Below, piece by piece: positions 52,994 to 64,000 of a stretch of 64,000 nucleotides of DNA. The stretch's first letter is position 1. Each line of letters starts with the position of its first letter. The DNA lies in contig CAJNDS010000136.1 in assembly GCA_905221605.1 (NCBI GenBank), positions 124,001 to 188,000 of the forward strand, in the 5' to 3' direction. The notes under the pieces are model-generated. The model was given only the letters and a program-made list of their open reading frames with translations. It was not told the origin of the DNA and made no database searches. Both the position numbers and the translations under genes were made by a program. Source of the stretch: Symbiodinium natans (Eukaryota; Sar; Dinophyceae; Suessiales; Symbiodiniaceae).

Positions 52994-53033
52994 GACCGGA
53001 TGCAACGGCGCAGCATGGGAAACCTGATGGAGG
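52994..53033 (+). CDS. Possible short exon (unknown gene)
   Basis: Between cttccag and ggtggggc lies DRMQRRSMGNLME in one frame. A similar piece, MTPEAGQLKIEAG, lies at about 53683-53722 after ggaag. With 54721-54793 (AEKLNVLDAPASPKRLKLTS and QKTWE, after ccttcag) they could be exons of the gene starting at 50684. The last piece contains a PKRLKL nuclear-localisation-like motif. Links between these pieces are inference only. Confidence 0.25.
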
Positions 53034-53487
53034 TGGGGCGGCGGGCCTCTTTTTTTGGGGGGGGGGGGGGGGGGGGTTGTTTAAGGTGCCCTAAATTACA
53101 GTTTGGGGGGTCCCGCGCACCATGGCTTGAGATCCAGGCATTGGGGCTTTCGGGGTTCCGGTTAAGGGCTTGGACACACAAGCCCTTTCAAGCACAAGAA
53201 GCCTTGCCTGGAACCCACCATCTGAAGCTCTCCTTACTTTGGGCTTTGAAACCCCAAAATCGTAAAGGCAACCCTCAAACCTAAGAAGCCAAAAACCTGC
53301 GGGTTTGGGGTTTAGGGTTGAGGGTCGAGGGTCAATTTTGGCCGTTCTTGAGCTCTTGGGGTTGAGGGTGTTCAGGGTTGTAAGGTTACTGGTGAGAGAC
53401 CTGGATGCAACAACGTCCGAGGCGTGGGTTCTTTGGGTTTTCAGGGCCTAGAACCATCTATCCGTTTGGCAAGTAGAATAGAATCAG

Positions 53488-53496
53488 CATACATAC

Positions 53497-53527
<31 letters not shown>

Positions 53528-53536
53528 CATTTTTTC

Positions 53537-53567
<31 letters not shown>

Positions 53568-53600
53568 TATATATAGATATAAACATACATATGATGTATT
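53488..53600. repeat. (ACAT)n and (TA)n microsatellites
   Basis: ACATACATACAT followed by several (TA) runs, with a TTTTTT interruption at 53530. Confidence 0.9.
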
Positions 53601-53744
53601 TACTCTACTCTACACTACCTAAATTCTGTTTACTTTAGATCCTGCGCTTCTGCGGCGGGTTTAGAGACCCCCTTCTTGGAAGGCGATGACGCCAGAGGCC
53701 GGACAGTTGAAGATCGAGGCTGGTGCCCCATGCGGGGGGTTGGG

Positions 53745-53825
53745 GTTGAGGGTTTAGGGTTTAGGGTTTAGGGTTTAGGGTTTAGGGTTTAGGGTTTAGG
53801 GTTTAGGGTTTAGGGTTTAGGGCGA
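53745..53825. repeat. TTTAGGG array
   Basis: About 11 units following a GGTTGGGG lead-in. Confidence 0.95.
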
Positions 53826-54043
53826 AAGAGTCCCCAAAGGCCTTTCCCAGCTGACTTTAGGAGTCTGGGTTCAAGGAAAAGGCAAAAGAGTGTAGGGTTT
53901 CAGGATTTCGGATTGTTAGCGCTGGTAGAAAGGGGATTTTGGCTTTGTGTCCGTCGGGCCAACCCTGTTGCTGCGCAACCTGTGTAGGCCAGGACTCAAC
54001 AGGAACATGACTTGATCATCGGGATCCTAGCGTTAAGTAAGGT

Positions 54044-54168
54044 GTGTATGGTCAGTTCCCTAAAAATCTGGTCCCTGTTTGGGCACCCTAACACAAGAGG
54101 GGCCCCCTTAGAATGAGGACCCCAAAAGGGACCAAGGTTTGGAGAAGTGACCATATATCTCAGGCAGG
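54044..54168. mobile_element. Inverted-repeat element family E
   Basis: Left end tatggtcagttccctaaaaa then tctggtccct; right end agggaccaaggtttggagaa then gtgaccata. The arms are imperfect inverted repeats with GGGCACCC/GGGGCCCC-type sequence between. Confidence 0.6.
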
Positions 54169-54840
54169 TTGCTTATCACTTAACTAGGGGGGGTTGCCCA
54201 GTGCCGGGCTCTCAGGAACCCCGGTAGGATTCGGCATCGGATGCGGTATCCGCACTTCTGAACTTGTGACCTCATATTGAAGCCAGAACGCGAAACCGGA
54301 AAGGCTAAACCCCGAACTCTGCTATGCGGGAGCGAAAAAACCGTGCCCCCAAAGCCATGCAAACCCAACCAACCCTGCAAACCGCACAAAGCCTACAAAC
54401 CCCATACAGCCCCGAAGACGAAAAGCAGAACAACGCTCTTAGGGTTTAGGATTTTGGGTTTAGGGTTTAGGGCAGCTCCTTAAAGAAATGCCCCTTCAAG
54501 CCGCCCTCGAAACCGGAGCCGGCCCACGAACCCCCAAACCTTAGACTCGACTCTCCACAAACCCTTTGGGAGACTCGAAGCCCTGCAATCACTAAAATCC
54601 TACCAATCCGAAGCCCCCGAAATCCGAAGCCCTACCGCCCCGAGATGTCATACAAAAACCTAAACCCTAAACCCTAAACCCTAAACCCTAAACCCTAAAC
54701 CCTAAACCCTAAACCTTCAGGCGGAGAAGCTCAACGTGCTCGATGCCCCAGCCTCGCCCAAGCGCTTGAAGCTGACGTCGCAGAAGACGTGGGAGGTGTG
54801 CCGGGTGAATCCGGACTTGGGGGTTGTTGAAGGTTCAGGG

Positions 54841-54915
54841 CTTGGGATGTCCCCCCTTGTACTGACAGTCTTTCATAGGGATTATGATAGGGGATATTAT
54901 CATCATCCCTGGGGT
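54841..54915. mobile_element. Inverted-repeat element family A, truncated copy 5
   Basis: Left half only: cttgggatgtcccccctt, then ACTGACAGTCTTTCATAGGGA and an inner TATGATAGG/ATCATCATCCCT. The right half is replaced by ggggtttagggc, so the copy breaks at a telomeric unit. Confidence 0.75.
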
Positions 54916-55139
54916 TTAGGGCCGTCACTGAGTGGCCGCTCTTCGTCTGGGACATCATCAATTACCCGTCTACGAGTCTAGGGATGCCACACTAAGCAAT
55001 AAGTTCGTATCATCGGCCTACCCTCTAGCGGGTTGCCCCTCAGAGATTCCCTGCTACTGTTGGGGAACCCTAGGTAAACCCTATGGCCCTATGCCGGAAG
55101 CCAAGGCATGTATTTCATGTTCAAGGGTCCAGGGGCCTG

Positions 55140-55357
<218 letters not shown>

Positions 55358-55566
55358 CTGAGGCTCAGAACAGCTCAGCGTCCGCTGGATGACCTCCAGC
55401 GTCTGCTCATCCCCGCTTCGCCATTTTTTCGCCGGTTTGGGGGTGTACTACATCCCCAGAGTGCCCAATACCCTCTGTCCACAGACCTTAACTCATAAGG
55501 AGCGGCTCTATCTCAATATTCTCGATTATATATTTTTAATATTAAGTTAGTAAATTCTTTGGAGAG

Positions 55567-55950
55567 GTGCTCGGTCCCCTGCACCCTGCTGAAAGCCCCG
55601 CGCTGGATTCGAAACTCGAAACACCAGTGCCAGGCAGTAGGTCCTCGCAGCTTGCTTTGCAGAAGCCGTTTCCGACGAAGTCGGCCAACGGCCTGCAAAG
55701 CCTGTCTGTGGTTGAGGGATGTCGCCAGTCAGGTATTTTATCCGGCTTAGGCTTAGGAAGGTTATGCGTCTCTGTGGGTCCCGCATGTTCAGAAAGACGG
55801 TTCGGTTCTCATCCAGCTCGGACCTCAACCCGGTCGCAAAAAGCGCCGGCCTGCATCGCAGCTGTTCGTTGCAAGAAAATGGCGGGCGATCTGGGACCAA
55901 GGGCCAGAGCTTCTCACCTACGACCTACATCTTGCTTGGGACTTACCTTT
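55567..55950 (+). CDS. Unrecognised ORF
   Basis: An open frame with ordinary composition (SQLALQKPFPTKSANGLQSL). No motif is recognised. The opposite strand is also open over most of it. Confidence 0.2.
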
Positions 55951-55964
55951 TGTTTCTGTTCATA

Positions 55965-56050
55965 TGAAACCCAAGAGGATATTAAAAACTATTATTATTA
56001 TTACTACTATTATTACTATTATTATTATTACTATTATTCTTATTATTATG
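55965..56050. repeat. AT-rich tract with (ATT)n shared with P450 intron 2
   Basis: AAACCCAAGAGGATATTAAA then AACTATTATT resembles 43267-43300 (AAACTCAAGAGGATATAAAA then AAACTATTATT). An (ATT/ACT)n microsatellite follows. Confidence 0.6.
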
Positions 56051-56880
56051 GTTCTAAGTGGAGTCTAGGCTTGCCTCTTCCGAGCTTAAGGTGCTAAGGG
56101 GGAGTAGAGTGACCTGCAGGCGGTGAGGCGCCCTCGCCGCAGCCGCACTTTTGTGGCTCAAGCTGGAGGCTTCCAGCCGTGAACAACATTCACGGCTTAT
56201 TACCTGTTCCAACTTTCTCAGTTCAAGCTTGATGCATGGAAGGAACAGGGGTGTGAGTCAGAGTGTCAGAAGGGGCTGAGGCACAGTACCAGCTTCCTCT
56301 GAAACACCAGCGCGGAGGGCTGAGGATGGAGGTGACCTAGGCTGAAGAGTCAAACGCCCATCGGCAGAACAGTCCCAGGTTGAAGGTTGAGGCCACCCGT
56401 ACCCTAGCAGCCAAAGCCGAAGCAGTCCTACAACATAGCACAACCCTGAACCCTAAGCCCTTATAAGGCCCTAAACAGCCCACCTCCCCCAAAGCCCTCC
56501 CACCCTCCCACCCGAAACCCTGAAAAAAACACCCTACTCAGCCCACCCTCCGACCCTGAAGCCATACACCCCCAGAGACCTTAGCCCCGAAACCTCGCGA
56601 GAGAGCCTTTCTTCGCCACTTCCGATGGCATGGCGAGGCGGTGGGCAAATGAGTTACCACGATAGGGACACCGAAAAGCTGTCTTCGACACCCCTCTTTG
56701 TGGTAGCACCTATGTCATATTGACCTATGTCCCTCCCCGCATTTGTGTCCCTCCTGGTAGTATTTAGTGTTTATGTCCCGGTTGACAGCAACCCAGAAAA
56801 GACAGGGTCAAGGTCAAGGCCCGTAAGCCAGTTTCAAGTTGCCGTCGGAAGCTGCAGTCTTCCCCATGGAACGGCGCGTG
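56051..56880. other. Intergenic, nothing recognised
   Basis: No array longer than a few units and no gene motif. 56147-56164 reads gcacttttgtggctcaag, a weak echo of the spliced leader. Confidence 0.35.
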
Positions 56881-56884
56881 CCCA

Positions 56885-57010
56885 CACGAAACCCTAAACC
56901 CTAAACCCTAACAAAAAACCCTAAACCCGAGAGTCGAAACCCTAAACCCCAAACCCCAAACCCCAAACCCCAAACCCTAAACCCTAAACCCTAAACCCTA
57001 AACCCTACAT
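56885..57010. repeat. CCCTAAA/CCCCAAA arrays
   Basis: Two short arrays separated by aacaaaaaac and cgagagtcgaa; the right one has a homogeneous block of CCCCAAA. Confidence 0.9.
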
Positions 57011-57113
57011 CGCACCCACTCGCACCCGTGCAGGCGGCGACTTCGGTGGAGAGGCGCGCTGCGGCTTGAGACGAGGCTGAAACCATGCCGGCCCGAATGC
57101 AGCCTTCGTTTTG

Positions 57114-57245
57114 GCTCATATGAAGTAGGGTATATATTTCTTGTATCCCCAAAAGGACACCAAATACATACACTCACCAATATGAAAAAGGAACCTTATA
57201 TACACTCACCAAGAATAGTAATAAATACCCTGCTTCATATCGCCT
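57114..57245. mobile_element. Inverted-repeat element family F
   Basis: Left end ctcatatgaagtagggtata; right end taccctgcttcatatcgcc. Inverted arms of about 18 bases, with an internal near-direct repeat tacactcaccaa (57170 and 57200). Confidence 0.65.
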
Positions 57246-57950
57246 CATTTATGGGGTTTCCGAAAATAGAGGCACCCTTTTTCTGGGGTCTCTTTAAGGG
57301 GATTCTTTTTTATTTTGTGTATAACAGGGGTCCCTTATTTTGGGAAATGCCCATATAAGTTGTTGTTCCAGGAGAACCCTGAAATCGCGTAAGTCGTGAG
57401 CAAAGTGCTACAACGCAGGAAGCTGGCACCATGCGATGCACCCCTTTTGCTTGCCGTGTTGAGGGTCGCACACAAACACCTTTACTGACTCTTCAGGCTT
57501 TGGGGTTTTAGGGTTAAGGGTGTAGGGTTCAGGGTTTAGGGGTCCTCCACGCAAAGAAACCGCGCACAGGCGCAGCACTGTGCACGCTGGCTGCCGCGCA
57601 CTGGACCTTTGGCAGCTTGGCCCAAGATGACGAGATCTGTCGCCGGCCCAACCCCTCAGTTGTTGGACAAGAAAGGCTTGACTGTTTTTTGCAGACACGT
57701 GGTTATGGTAATGTTGCCGTGCTTGTTCATGCTGAGTGCAGTGCCTCCCTCTCTGCCAGCTGATTTCCGGTAAGGACCGAGTGAGTAAGCCTTCTTCTAA
57801 GCTACACTCTGTGCATCTCTGTGCAACCACTATGATTCATCCTGTTTTGTCCGCTGAGGTCATGGCACCGGACCTCCTTGCAGGCGGCAAGGGATCTATA
57901 TTGGGGGTCCCCTGTTTTGGCATTTTTGGTAAACCACATATGCAGGCAGG

Positions 57951-58095
57951 ATGCCAGAGCCAGAGAAGCGTGAACGTGTGGACCGTTTCGCATGCGCGGT
58001 CTCCCACAAGGAGTTTCGCCCACGGCGCCGTCCCTCCGCTCCTTCCGGCGCAGAGGGCGCCCAGGGCGCCGCACGGGCGGGTGGGGGCCTCCAAG
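57951..58095 (+). CDS. Possible first exon of an unrecognised gene
   Basis: ATG at 57951 gives MPEPEKRERVDRFACAVSHK, EFRPRRRPSAPSGAEGAQGA and ARAGGG, ending at a G/T-rich repeat block. The composition is charged and low in complexity. No family is recognised. Confidence 0.25.
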
Positions 58096-58350
58096 GGTTT
58101 TGGGTTTTTTCGGGTTCTTTTCAGGGTTTTTTGGGGTTTTTGGGTTTTTTTTTGGGAGGGGGGTTTTGGGGTTTTTGGGGTTTTGAGGGGTTTTAGGGCC
58201 TGGTTGCAAAAGGTTTTTTGGGTCGGCCCTCAGTTTCAAGTACCCGTACGAGGCCTGGATGCAAAAGGGTTTTTGGGGTGGCAGCCTTAAAGTCCGTTGC
58301 TGACAAGGTTTTTTTGGGTTCAGGGCCGAGGACTTCTGTAGGAGTTTTTT
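58096..58350. repeat. Decayed GGGGTTTT/GGGTTTTT block
   Basis: Irregular G/T-rich units interrupted three times by gcctgg(a/t)tgcaaaaggg(t)ttt-type sequence, a phrase also found near 30240 and 33490. Confidence 0.85.
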
Positions 58351-59767
58351 GGGTCGTGGCTGGTCTTTGCTGCCGGCCAGAGACGAAGAGCTCTCTCGCA
58401 CCTACAGGTTCGGGAGGTTTGCCTGCGTCTGCCCCGCCCAGGTGCTTGCCCGACGGGCGAAAGGCCTCGGGGAATGTGGGCCGCGGAGCTCTCGGTCTTG
58501 AGTCTTGCGCTGGGGATGCTAGCTTAGGAGTTTAGAGTAGGGAGTGAGGGTGTTGGGGGGATGTAAGGCGCCTCAATTCTCCAATGTCCTATCGAGAACT
58601 GCAAAGTCAGATCGGGTGGCTTGCGACTATCACTGCCCAGAAATTCATGGCCGACAGGCAGGCGTCAGGAGACTGCCACCGTGCCGACCGCCGTGGAGGA
58701 GCCGTCCTTACGGATGAGAAGCCGTGGCTCTCGAGCCCCCAAGCCCTATAGAGCGGCTAGCAACACAAGGACTTAAGAGGTCTGTTCTGGCATTGTGGGC
58801 TTTGTAGAGCTGATGAAATGAAAAGCGCGGCCCCAGCCGGAAGTTGCTCCCAAAGTGAAGGCACCTCGGAAAAGGCCTCGCGCCCCAGTCGGTGCTAAGC
58901 CCGTGTTCCGATGCTGGCCATGAGGAGCTGGCAGGGGCGGAATTCTTGCGGCGAATGCGGGTCCGCCGCTTATCATCGCTTCGTTCCGTGAGGAGCATAG
59001 GCACTGAACACCGGGCCCCAGCTACTTGCGCAGACGGTTGCCTGGACCCTTGTGGAGTTTCGCTCTACGGCATCCCTCCTGGGCCTATAGCACCCGCCTC
59101 CCCCCTTGCAAAGAAGCTGCTCCAGGGCTTCAGCTTAGTTGAGTGAACTGCCCTCCCCTCCCCCTCCTGCACTCCTGAGCCCTTGAAGATGAATCACCCC
59201 ACACACCTGGGCCCTCGAAGCAGCAGTCTCGGATCAGCGTAGCCTCTGTGTGTGACGAGAGCTTCGGCTGCTGGACCGCGCCCGGCACTTACCCACAGGG
59301 CTGCTGGGGCTGGGTGGGGGAGGGGGGGTATAGATACCTGAGAAAGTCCCTATATATCTAAGCAGTCCCTAATTAACCCCTAAGGTCCCTTCTAAGGGTC
59401 CCTCCACTTTAGTCCCTTTGAGGGGGAAGGGAGGGTGGGGAGGGAGGGTTGAGGGCAGAGGCGCCGGAGAGCAAAATGCGCATTGATGAAAGGAAGGTAC
59501 CTTAAGTGATATTCGGAACATGAATTCATTCCTTTTCTAGAACTCCAAGATGCGTTCAGGAATTACGAGGTATTTGGGCTCTTTGGGCCTGGTTTAGGGC
59601 AGGCCGCCCTCGCATCCCCCTTCACCGCAAGGGTTTTGGGGGCTGACGGATGCTTGCAAGCGGGGTTGTTCGCATTGGGCCCTTCCGAAGCAAGTGTTCC
59701 ATATCCCCATTTAGACACTCGGCAAACCCCCCCCAAGTGTGCAGTCGGCTGTCGTGCCCAGTTCGAG

Positions 59768-62700
59768 ATGTTCATCGTGAACTGGTTCTTCGACGTCCTG
59801 GGCCTCGCAGCCGCACTGGCGGTAGGGATCATTCGGGCGAGGGAGTCGGTCGCTTTCAGTTCCGACATGCAAAGCTAGGTAGGCCCTTGGGACGCTTTAT
59901 ATGTTCCTGTTTTGGGTTTAAGCGGATCATATTCAATCATATTCAGGGAATACCCTAAACCCTAAACCCTAAACCCTAAACCCTAAACCCTAAACCCTAA
60001 ACCCTAAACCCTAAACCCTAAACCCTAAACCCTAAACCCTAAACCCTAATACATTCATATCTCCTTTATTGGGTTTAAGAGGATCATATTCGGAAGTATT
60101 TTCAGAGGGGTGTCAGGGCCATCCCAGAAAAGGATACCTCGGGCTGGGCAACAAGAATGCGAAGATCCTCTTCTTGGGACTCGACAATGCCGGCAAGACC
60201 ACTCTGTTCCACGGCTGCACCCCAGACACCGCAAGTTGCAGCCATCCAAGCCGCTGGACGCGAAACCCTAAACCCTAAACCCTAAACCCTAAACCCGAAA
60301 CCCTAAACCCTAAACCCTAAACCCTAAACCCTAAACTCTAAACTCTCAACGCTAAGCAGGCTCCACATGCTGAAGGATGACCGCATTGCGACTCACGTCC
60401 CGACTCTGCACCCGCACTCCGAGGAGCTGCCAGCCCTGGCATGACATTGGGCCTTGACCGGGTTTAGGGTTTAGGGTTTGGGGGTTTCGGGTGTGGGGTT
60501 CAGGGTTTAGGGTTTTGGGTTGTCGAGGCGGGCGAAGTCTCTTGGAGAAAGGGTTTTGGGTTTTAGGGTTCAGGGTTTGGATGGAAAAAGGTTTCAGGGT
60601 TTCAGATGCAAAAAAAGGGGTTCAGGGTTTAGGGGTTTTAGGGATGTAAAAGGGCTTAGCGTTTTGGGGTTTAGGGTTGAGGGTTTGCTTGGCGGCTCGG
60701 AGAGGGCCACTGTATGCCCTTCCCGTCACAGGCTTCGGCCTCAGCACGGTTTAGGGTTTAGGGTTTAGGGTTTAGGGTTTAGGGTTTAGGGTTTAGGGTT
60801 GAGGGGGGTTACATGGTCCCTTCGTATTGGCCCTTAAATGGGGGACCCCCTGGTGCACCCCTTACCCTACAATATCCCAGTGCCCATATCTTTAGAACCC
60901 TTTGAAGAAGGTAAGGGACCGCATTAAGGGACCATGTAGCCACCCCTTAGATGAGGAGCAAGGGCGGGTTGCCCAAGGGGTGGGTAATAGTAGGGGTAGG
61001 CAGTAGGGTAAGCAGAAGGGGTAGGTGGGTCGGTAGGTAGGTAGGTAGGCTCTTGTTCAGGTGAGTAGCACACACTGCTGTCGGAAGCGTCGCGTTGGGG
61101 TTTGCAAGCTTCCTTCGCACAGACATGTTGCGAAGCCCTAAGCCCTTAGTTAGGGTTTGGGGTTTAGGGTTTAGGGTTTAGGGTTCGGGGTTTAGGCCAA
61201 ACCCCGAACCCTAAACCCTAAACCCTAAACCCTAAACCCTAAACCCCAAACCCTCATTAAACCCAACAACCAAAAAAGTAGCAGAAGCCGCAAGCTGGGG
61301 CCTCCAGGAGTTGATGATCAAGAACATCCGCTTCCGCACCTACGACCTTGGCGGGCACGAGACGGCCCGCCGCATCTGGAAGGACTTGTTTGGGGGCTGA
61401 CCCTTGTGGGGTTTAGGGTTTAGGGTTTAGGGTTTAGGGTGCCCTTGGGGCCCCTGTTGTGGGGTTTGGGTTTAGGGCTGTTCGGTCGCAAAGGATTTGT
61501 TTACGGGTTTAGGGAAGGACTTCCTGAAGCCCCTGGTGAGGTTCGTCCCATTCTAGGACTCCTTCCGTTTTTTTTTTTGCATCCCTGCTCCTCGCACCGA
61601 ATCCGAATTACTAGAGGAATGTACCGCAGTTCATATTCCATCTTTGTTCTGGGTCACAGTGTATTCCTGACTGAAGGGTCCTGGGCTTTCCGGTCTGGGA
61701 GGCCACAAGATCAGTTCCTACAATTATATCAAGTCTTAGGGTTTAGGAACGGTTTGGCCCGGGTTCAACAAGGGTTTTTGGGAAGGGCTACGGGTTTAGG
61801 GTTTAGGGTTTAGGGCGGTTCTGGGTTTGAGGTAAGGGTGTCAGGCTTTCTTTTTCAAAAATCCTTCAACTCCCAAGGTGCGAGGTTCCCCAGGGCCCTT
61901 AAAGCCGGCGAACTTCGAGACTGCGCCGACGGCAGGACTACTTCGCCACCGTGGATGGCATCATCTTCCTGGCCCGGGGGCCCCACGTGTGCCTTTTTTC
62001 GGGTGTCGGGTGTATGCTGGGCTGTCAACCCTAAACCCTAGAAACCCTATTTCCCCTGAACCCTAAGGCAAAAACCCTAAACCTCCAGTGCGCCGACTTT
62101 CTCTTTCTTGAAGAAAAGTTAGGCAGGCCGCGGGCAAGAGCCGCAAGCCGCAAGGAGGAGGTGACGACCTGAAGCTCAAAGCTGCAAGCCCCAAACCCTG
62201 AGAAACAGATCTTGGACCGCCCCGGAAACCTACAACCCCAAGCCGTGGTGCGAGAGTGAGCCACGAAGCCACAAACCCGAGAAGGCCCATGAAGTCCTGC
62301 AAATCCCTGCTGCCTTTTGCGAGGTCGATGCAGCAGACCGCACACGATTTCAGGAGGCAGCCTGTCATTTGGTGCAGTCCGGGCCTTTTAGGGCAGTCCT
62401 TTGGTTGCAGGGATTAGGGTCAACAGGGGTCAGGGCCTCGAGTCGGATCGGTCATAGGTGCGCCACAGAAGTCATCTACAGCTCAAGGGTCCTTCCTGGG
62501 CAAGGTCGTATCGTCTTTGAGGGCTTTGGGTTTTATCCCCACTCGGCAGGCACAGGAGGAGCTCAGCGGCCTTTTGCAGGAACAGGCCCTGGCCAGCGTG
62601 CTGGGCACCCAGGGCACACGTGGGCTTAGGGTTCAGGGCTTCTTCGCTGCGGACGTGAGCGCGCGAGAGAGCTCTTAGGCGTTTAGAATGACTTGACTTG

Positions 62701-62915
62701 ACCGAGGCTGATTGTTGCTATGACTATTCTATGCTGTTAGTAGTATGCGTGTATATATATACACATACGGGTATGTGGTAGCGTCTGCCTAATTACATGG
62801 TCTGCAAATGTCATGTCTGAACCCTAAGCCCTCGCATGCGTCCCCAAGGCCTTTCGTGGTGCTCGGCAACAAGATCGACATCCCCACGGCCGCCTCGGAG
62901 GACGAGCTCCGCAAT
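59768..62915 (+). CDS. SAR1: SAR1-type small GTPase (COPII coat), 3' end missing
   Basis: Eight exons: 59768-59801, 60133-60205, 60360-60423, 61308-61382, 61936-61971, 62324-62356, 62550-62599, 62849-62915 (last end uncertain). They give 144 of about 190 residues in one frame. Landmarks: N-terminal amphipathic [12 protein letters not shown], then [20 protein letters not shown] with the P-loop [28 protein letters not shown] (switch I), [16 protein letters not shown] (switch II), [20 protein letters not shown], and the base-recognition motif [23 protein letters not shown]1 recruits the COPII coat to ER exit sites on GTP binding. Donors are GC, GT, GA, GA, GC, GC, GC and every acceptor is AG followed by G. 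Introns 1, 2, 3, 4 and 5 carry telomere-like units. The C-terminal ~45 residues were not found before the window ends. Confidence 0.93.
59952..60050. repeat. CCCTAAA array in SAR1 intron 1
   Basis: About 14 perfect units. Confidence 0.97.
60264..60350. repeat. CCCTAAA array in SAR1 intron 2
   Basis: About 12 units, with CTCTAAA variants at the right end, stopping about ten bases before exon 3. The whole intron is only 154 bases, so the array is more than half of it. Confidence 0.95.
60745..60800. repeat. TTTAGGG array in SAR1 intron 3
   Basis: About eight units; decayed TTTTAGGG/TTCAGGG sequence also occupies 60460-60680. An opposed pair of short arrays (TTTAGGG then CCCTAAA) lies at 61150-61255. 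Confidence 0.95.
60803..60948. mobile_element. Inverted-repeat element family B, copy 2, inside SAR1 intron 3
   Basis: Ends ggggttacatggtcccttcg and taagggaccatgtagccacc are inverted repeats. The segment agaaccctttgaagaaggta then agggacc matches, on the other strand, the element at 27368-27525. Confidence 0.7.
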
Positions 62916-62953
62916 GTCGCGGTCTCAGAGCACTTCGGGGGGCGGGGATTGAA

Positions 62954-63015
62954 GGGTTTAGGGTTTAGGGTTTAGGGCTTAGGGTTTAGGCTTTAGGGTT
63001 TAGGGTTTAGGGGTG
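62954..63015. repeat. TTTAGGG array after SAR1 exon 8
   Basis: About eight units with CTTAGGG and CTTTAGGG variants, probably in the next SAR1 intron. Confidence 0.9.
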
Positions 63016-63244
63016 CGGTCGTGAGGTGCAGGGCTCTTAGGTTCGGTGCGAAAGTTCGGGGGGCTGAGATGGGTTCTTTTTTCACATGTTTGTCAGCACG
63101 GGTTGAGTTCGATCTGTGCTTTGCGACTCTCGCGTGGTGGTCTCGAGAAGGTCAGGAAGAGTCGGTCGCAACGAGTGGGAGGGTTTGGAGCTCGCAACCC
63201 GAAGCTCTGACCCCAAACCCCAAACCCTAAGCCCTAAACCCTAT

Positions 63245-63375
63245 CTGAAAGACCTTATACCTGGTCAATATAATGTGCCCACCCCTTGCCCGCCCCAACA
63301 CTCACAAGTAGAGTGTGCGGTGGGGTAAGGACGCACGCCGGCAAGGCGCCTTAAGGGCTGCAGCTCACTACGCAC
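63245..63375. repeat. 131-bp direct repeat, copy 1
   Basis: Identical over 131 bases to 63809-63939. It contains a small inverted repeat, cactcacaagtagagtg. The two copies enclose 433 bases. They lack the TG...CA ends of classical LTRs. Confidence 0.95.
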
Positions 63376-63808
63376 TCCCCCCACTCCAACACGCAGGGAT
63401 GGAGTGCTTCCCCGCTGCAGCTCCCCCCAACCTGTCGACTAGGCCGTCGGGCTTGAGCCACCGCACCGACTGTTAGGCGCCCAGCCATCCCTGTTAATAG
63501 CACGCTGCTGTAGCTGCCACGCCTCTTGCGCCGCCCACAGCCCTAGCATGCCCCGTGCCGCCCAAGACCAGCAACCACCAAGCAACCTAAGTGACACCAC
63601 CCATGGCCAAGCCGCCCCAGAGTCCAGACCACCCCCATAGCATCTCCACAGCATCTCCAGCATCTCGTGCCTTTGGTCCAGGCAGCCCCCCAGTTCCCGG
63701 CAACCCCCAAGAATGCTCCATCACCAGGCCCTGCAGCTGCAAGCTTCTTGAGTCCCGGCCACCTTCCACGAAGTCACGCAGCAAGCGTGAGTTTGGGCGT
63801 CATAACCT

Positions 63809-63939
63809 CTGAAAGACCTTATACCTGGTCAATATAATGTGCCCACCCCTTGCCCGCCCCAACACTCACAAGTAGAGTGTGCGGTGGGGTAAGGACGCAC
63901 GCCGGCAAGGCGCCTTAAGGGCTGCAGCTCACTACGCAC
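63809..63939. repeat. 131-bp direct repeat, copy 2
   Basis: Perfect copy of 63245-63375, followed directly by CCCTAAA units. Identity over the whole length implies a recent duplication or a recent terminal-repeat element. Confidence 0.95.
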
Positions 63940-64000
63940 CCTAAACCCTAACCCTAAACCCTAAACCCTAAAACCTAAACCCCAAACCCTAAACCTTAAA
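63936..64000. repeat. CCCTAAA array at the window end
   Basis: About nine units continuing out of the window. Confidence 0.95.

Noticed and set aside
56140-56170. Spliced-leader copy (gcacttttgtggctcaag)
   Set aside because: It matches only part of the leader, with an insertion, and no gene follows. A similar weak match at 57107-57120 lies at the edge of a palindromic element.

Overview
The window looks like nuclear DNA of a dinoflagellate (inference, fairly strong). The genes are broken into short exons (22-183 bases in three multi-exon genes). Their introns use GT, GC and GA donors with a 3' site that is nearly always AG followed by G. All recognised genes lie on the + strand, as in the one-way gene arrays of dinoflagellates. 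Degenerate retroelement fragments resemble, from memory, repeat-derived proteins common in dinoflagellate gene models. From about 12.5 kb to the end the DNA is saturated with short arrays of the plant/alveolate-type telomeric heptamer TTTAGGG, in both orientations.

Layout. 1-3.0 kb: tandemly duplicated, stop-interrupted reverse-transcriptase-like sequence. 4.88-6.07 kb: intronless secreted kinase-like gene. 6.7-9.8 kb: degenerate retroelement fragments, including the end of a tyrosine-recombinase-like domain. 10.28-12.02 kb: intronless multi-pass membrane protein with a PAS-like domain. 13.70-16.28 kb: RING-CH plus TPR gene, 11 exons. 16.93-28.12 kb: complete 3-hydroxyisobutyrate-dehydrogenase-type gene (14 exons, 284 codons) whose last intron holds an intact two-exon caspase-like gene (25.24-26.73 kb). 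29.8-34 kb: repeat-rich, with a CCCTACA array and an AT-rich LINE fragment. 34.49-35.83 kb: nucleotide-sugar-transporter-like gene, 3 exons. 42.25-44.18 kb: cytochrome P450, 3 exons. 44.8-59.7 kb: mostly repeats, satellites and isolated exon-like pieces of unrecognised genes. 59.77 kb to beyond 62.9 kb: SAR1 GTPase with its 3' end outside the clear part of the window.

Most introns of the recognised genes carry telomere-like arrays, often starting or ending within a few bases to tens of bases of a splice site. At least one intron (14406-14518) is almost exactly an inverted-repeat element of a family with further copies here, which suggests an introner. The exon models were assembled by hand from protein-family conservation and reading-frame continuity, with no transcript data. 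No shared pathway is evident among the genes: they cover vesicle budding, valine-type catabolism, ubiquitin ligation, transport, oxidation and signalling.
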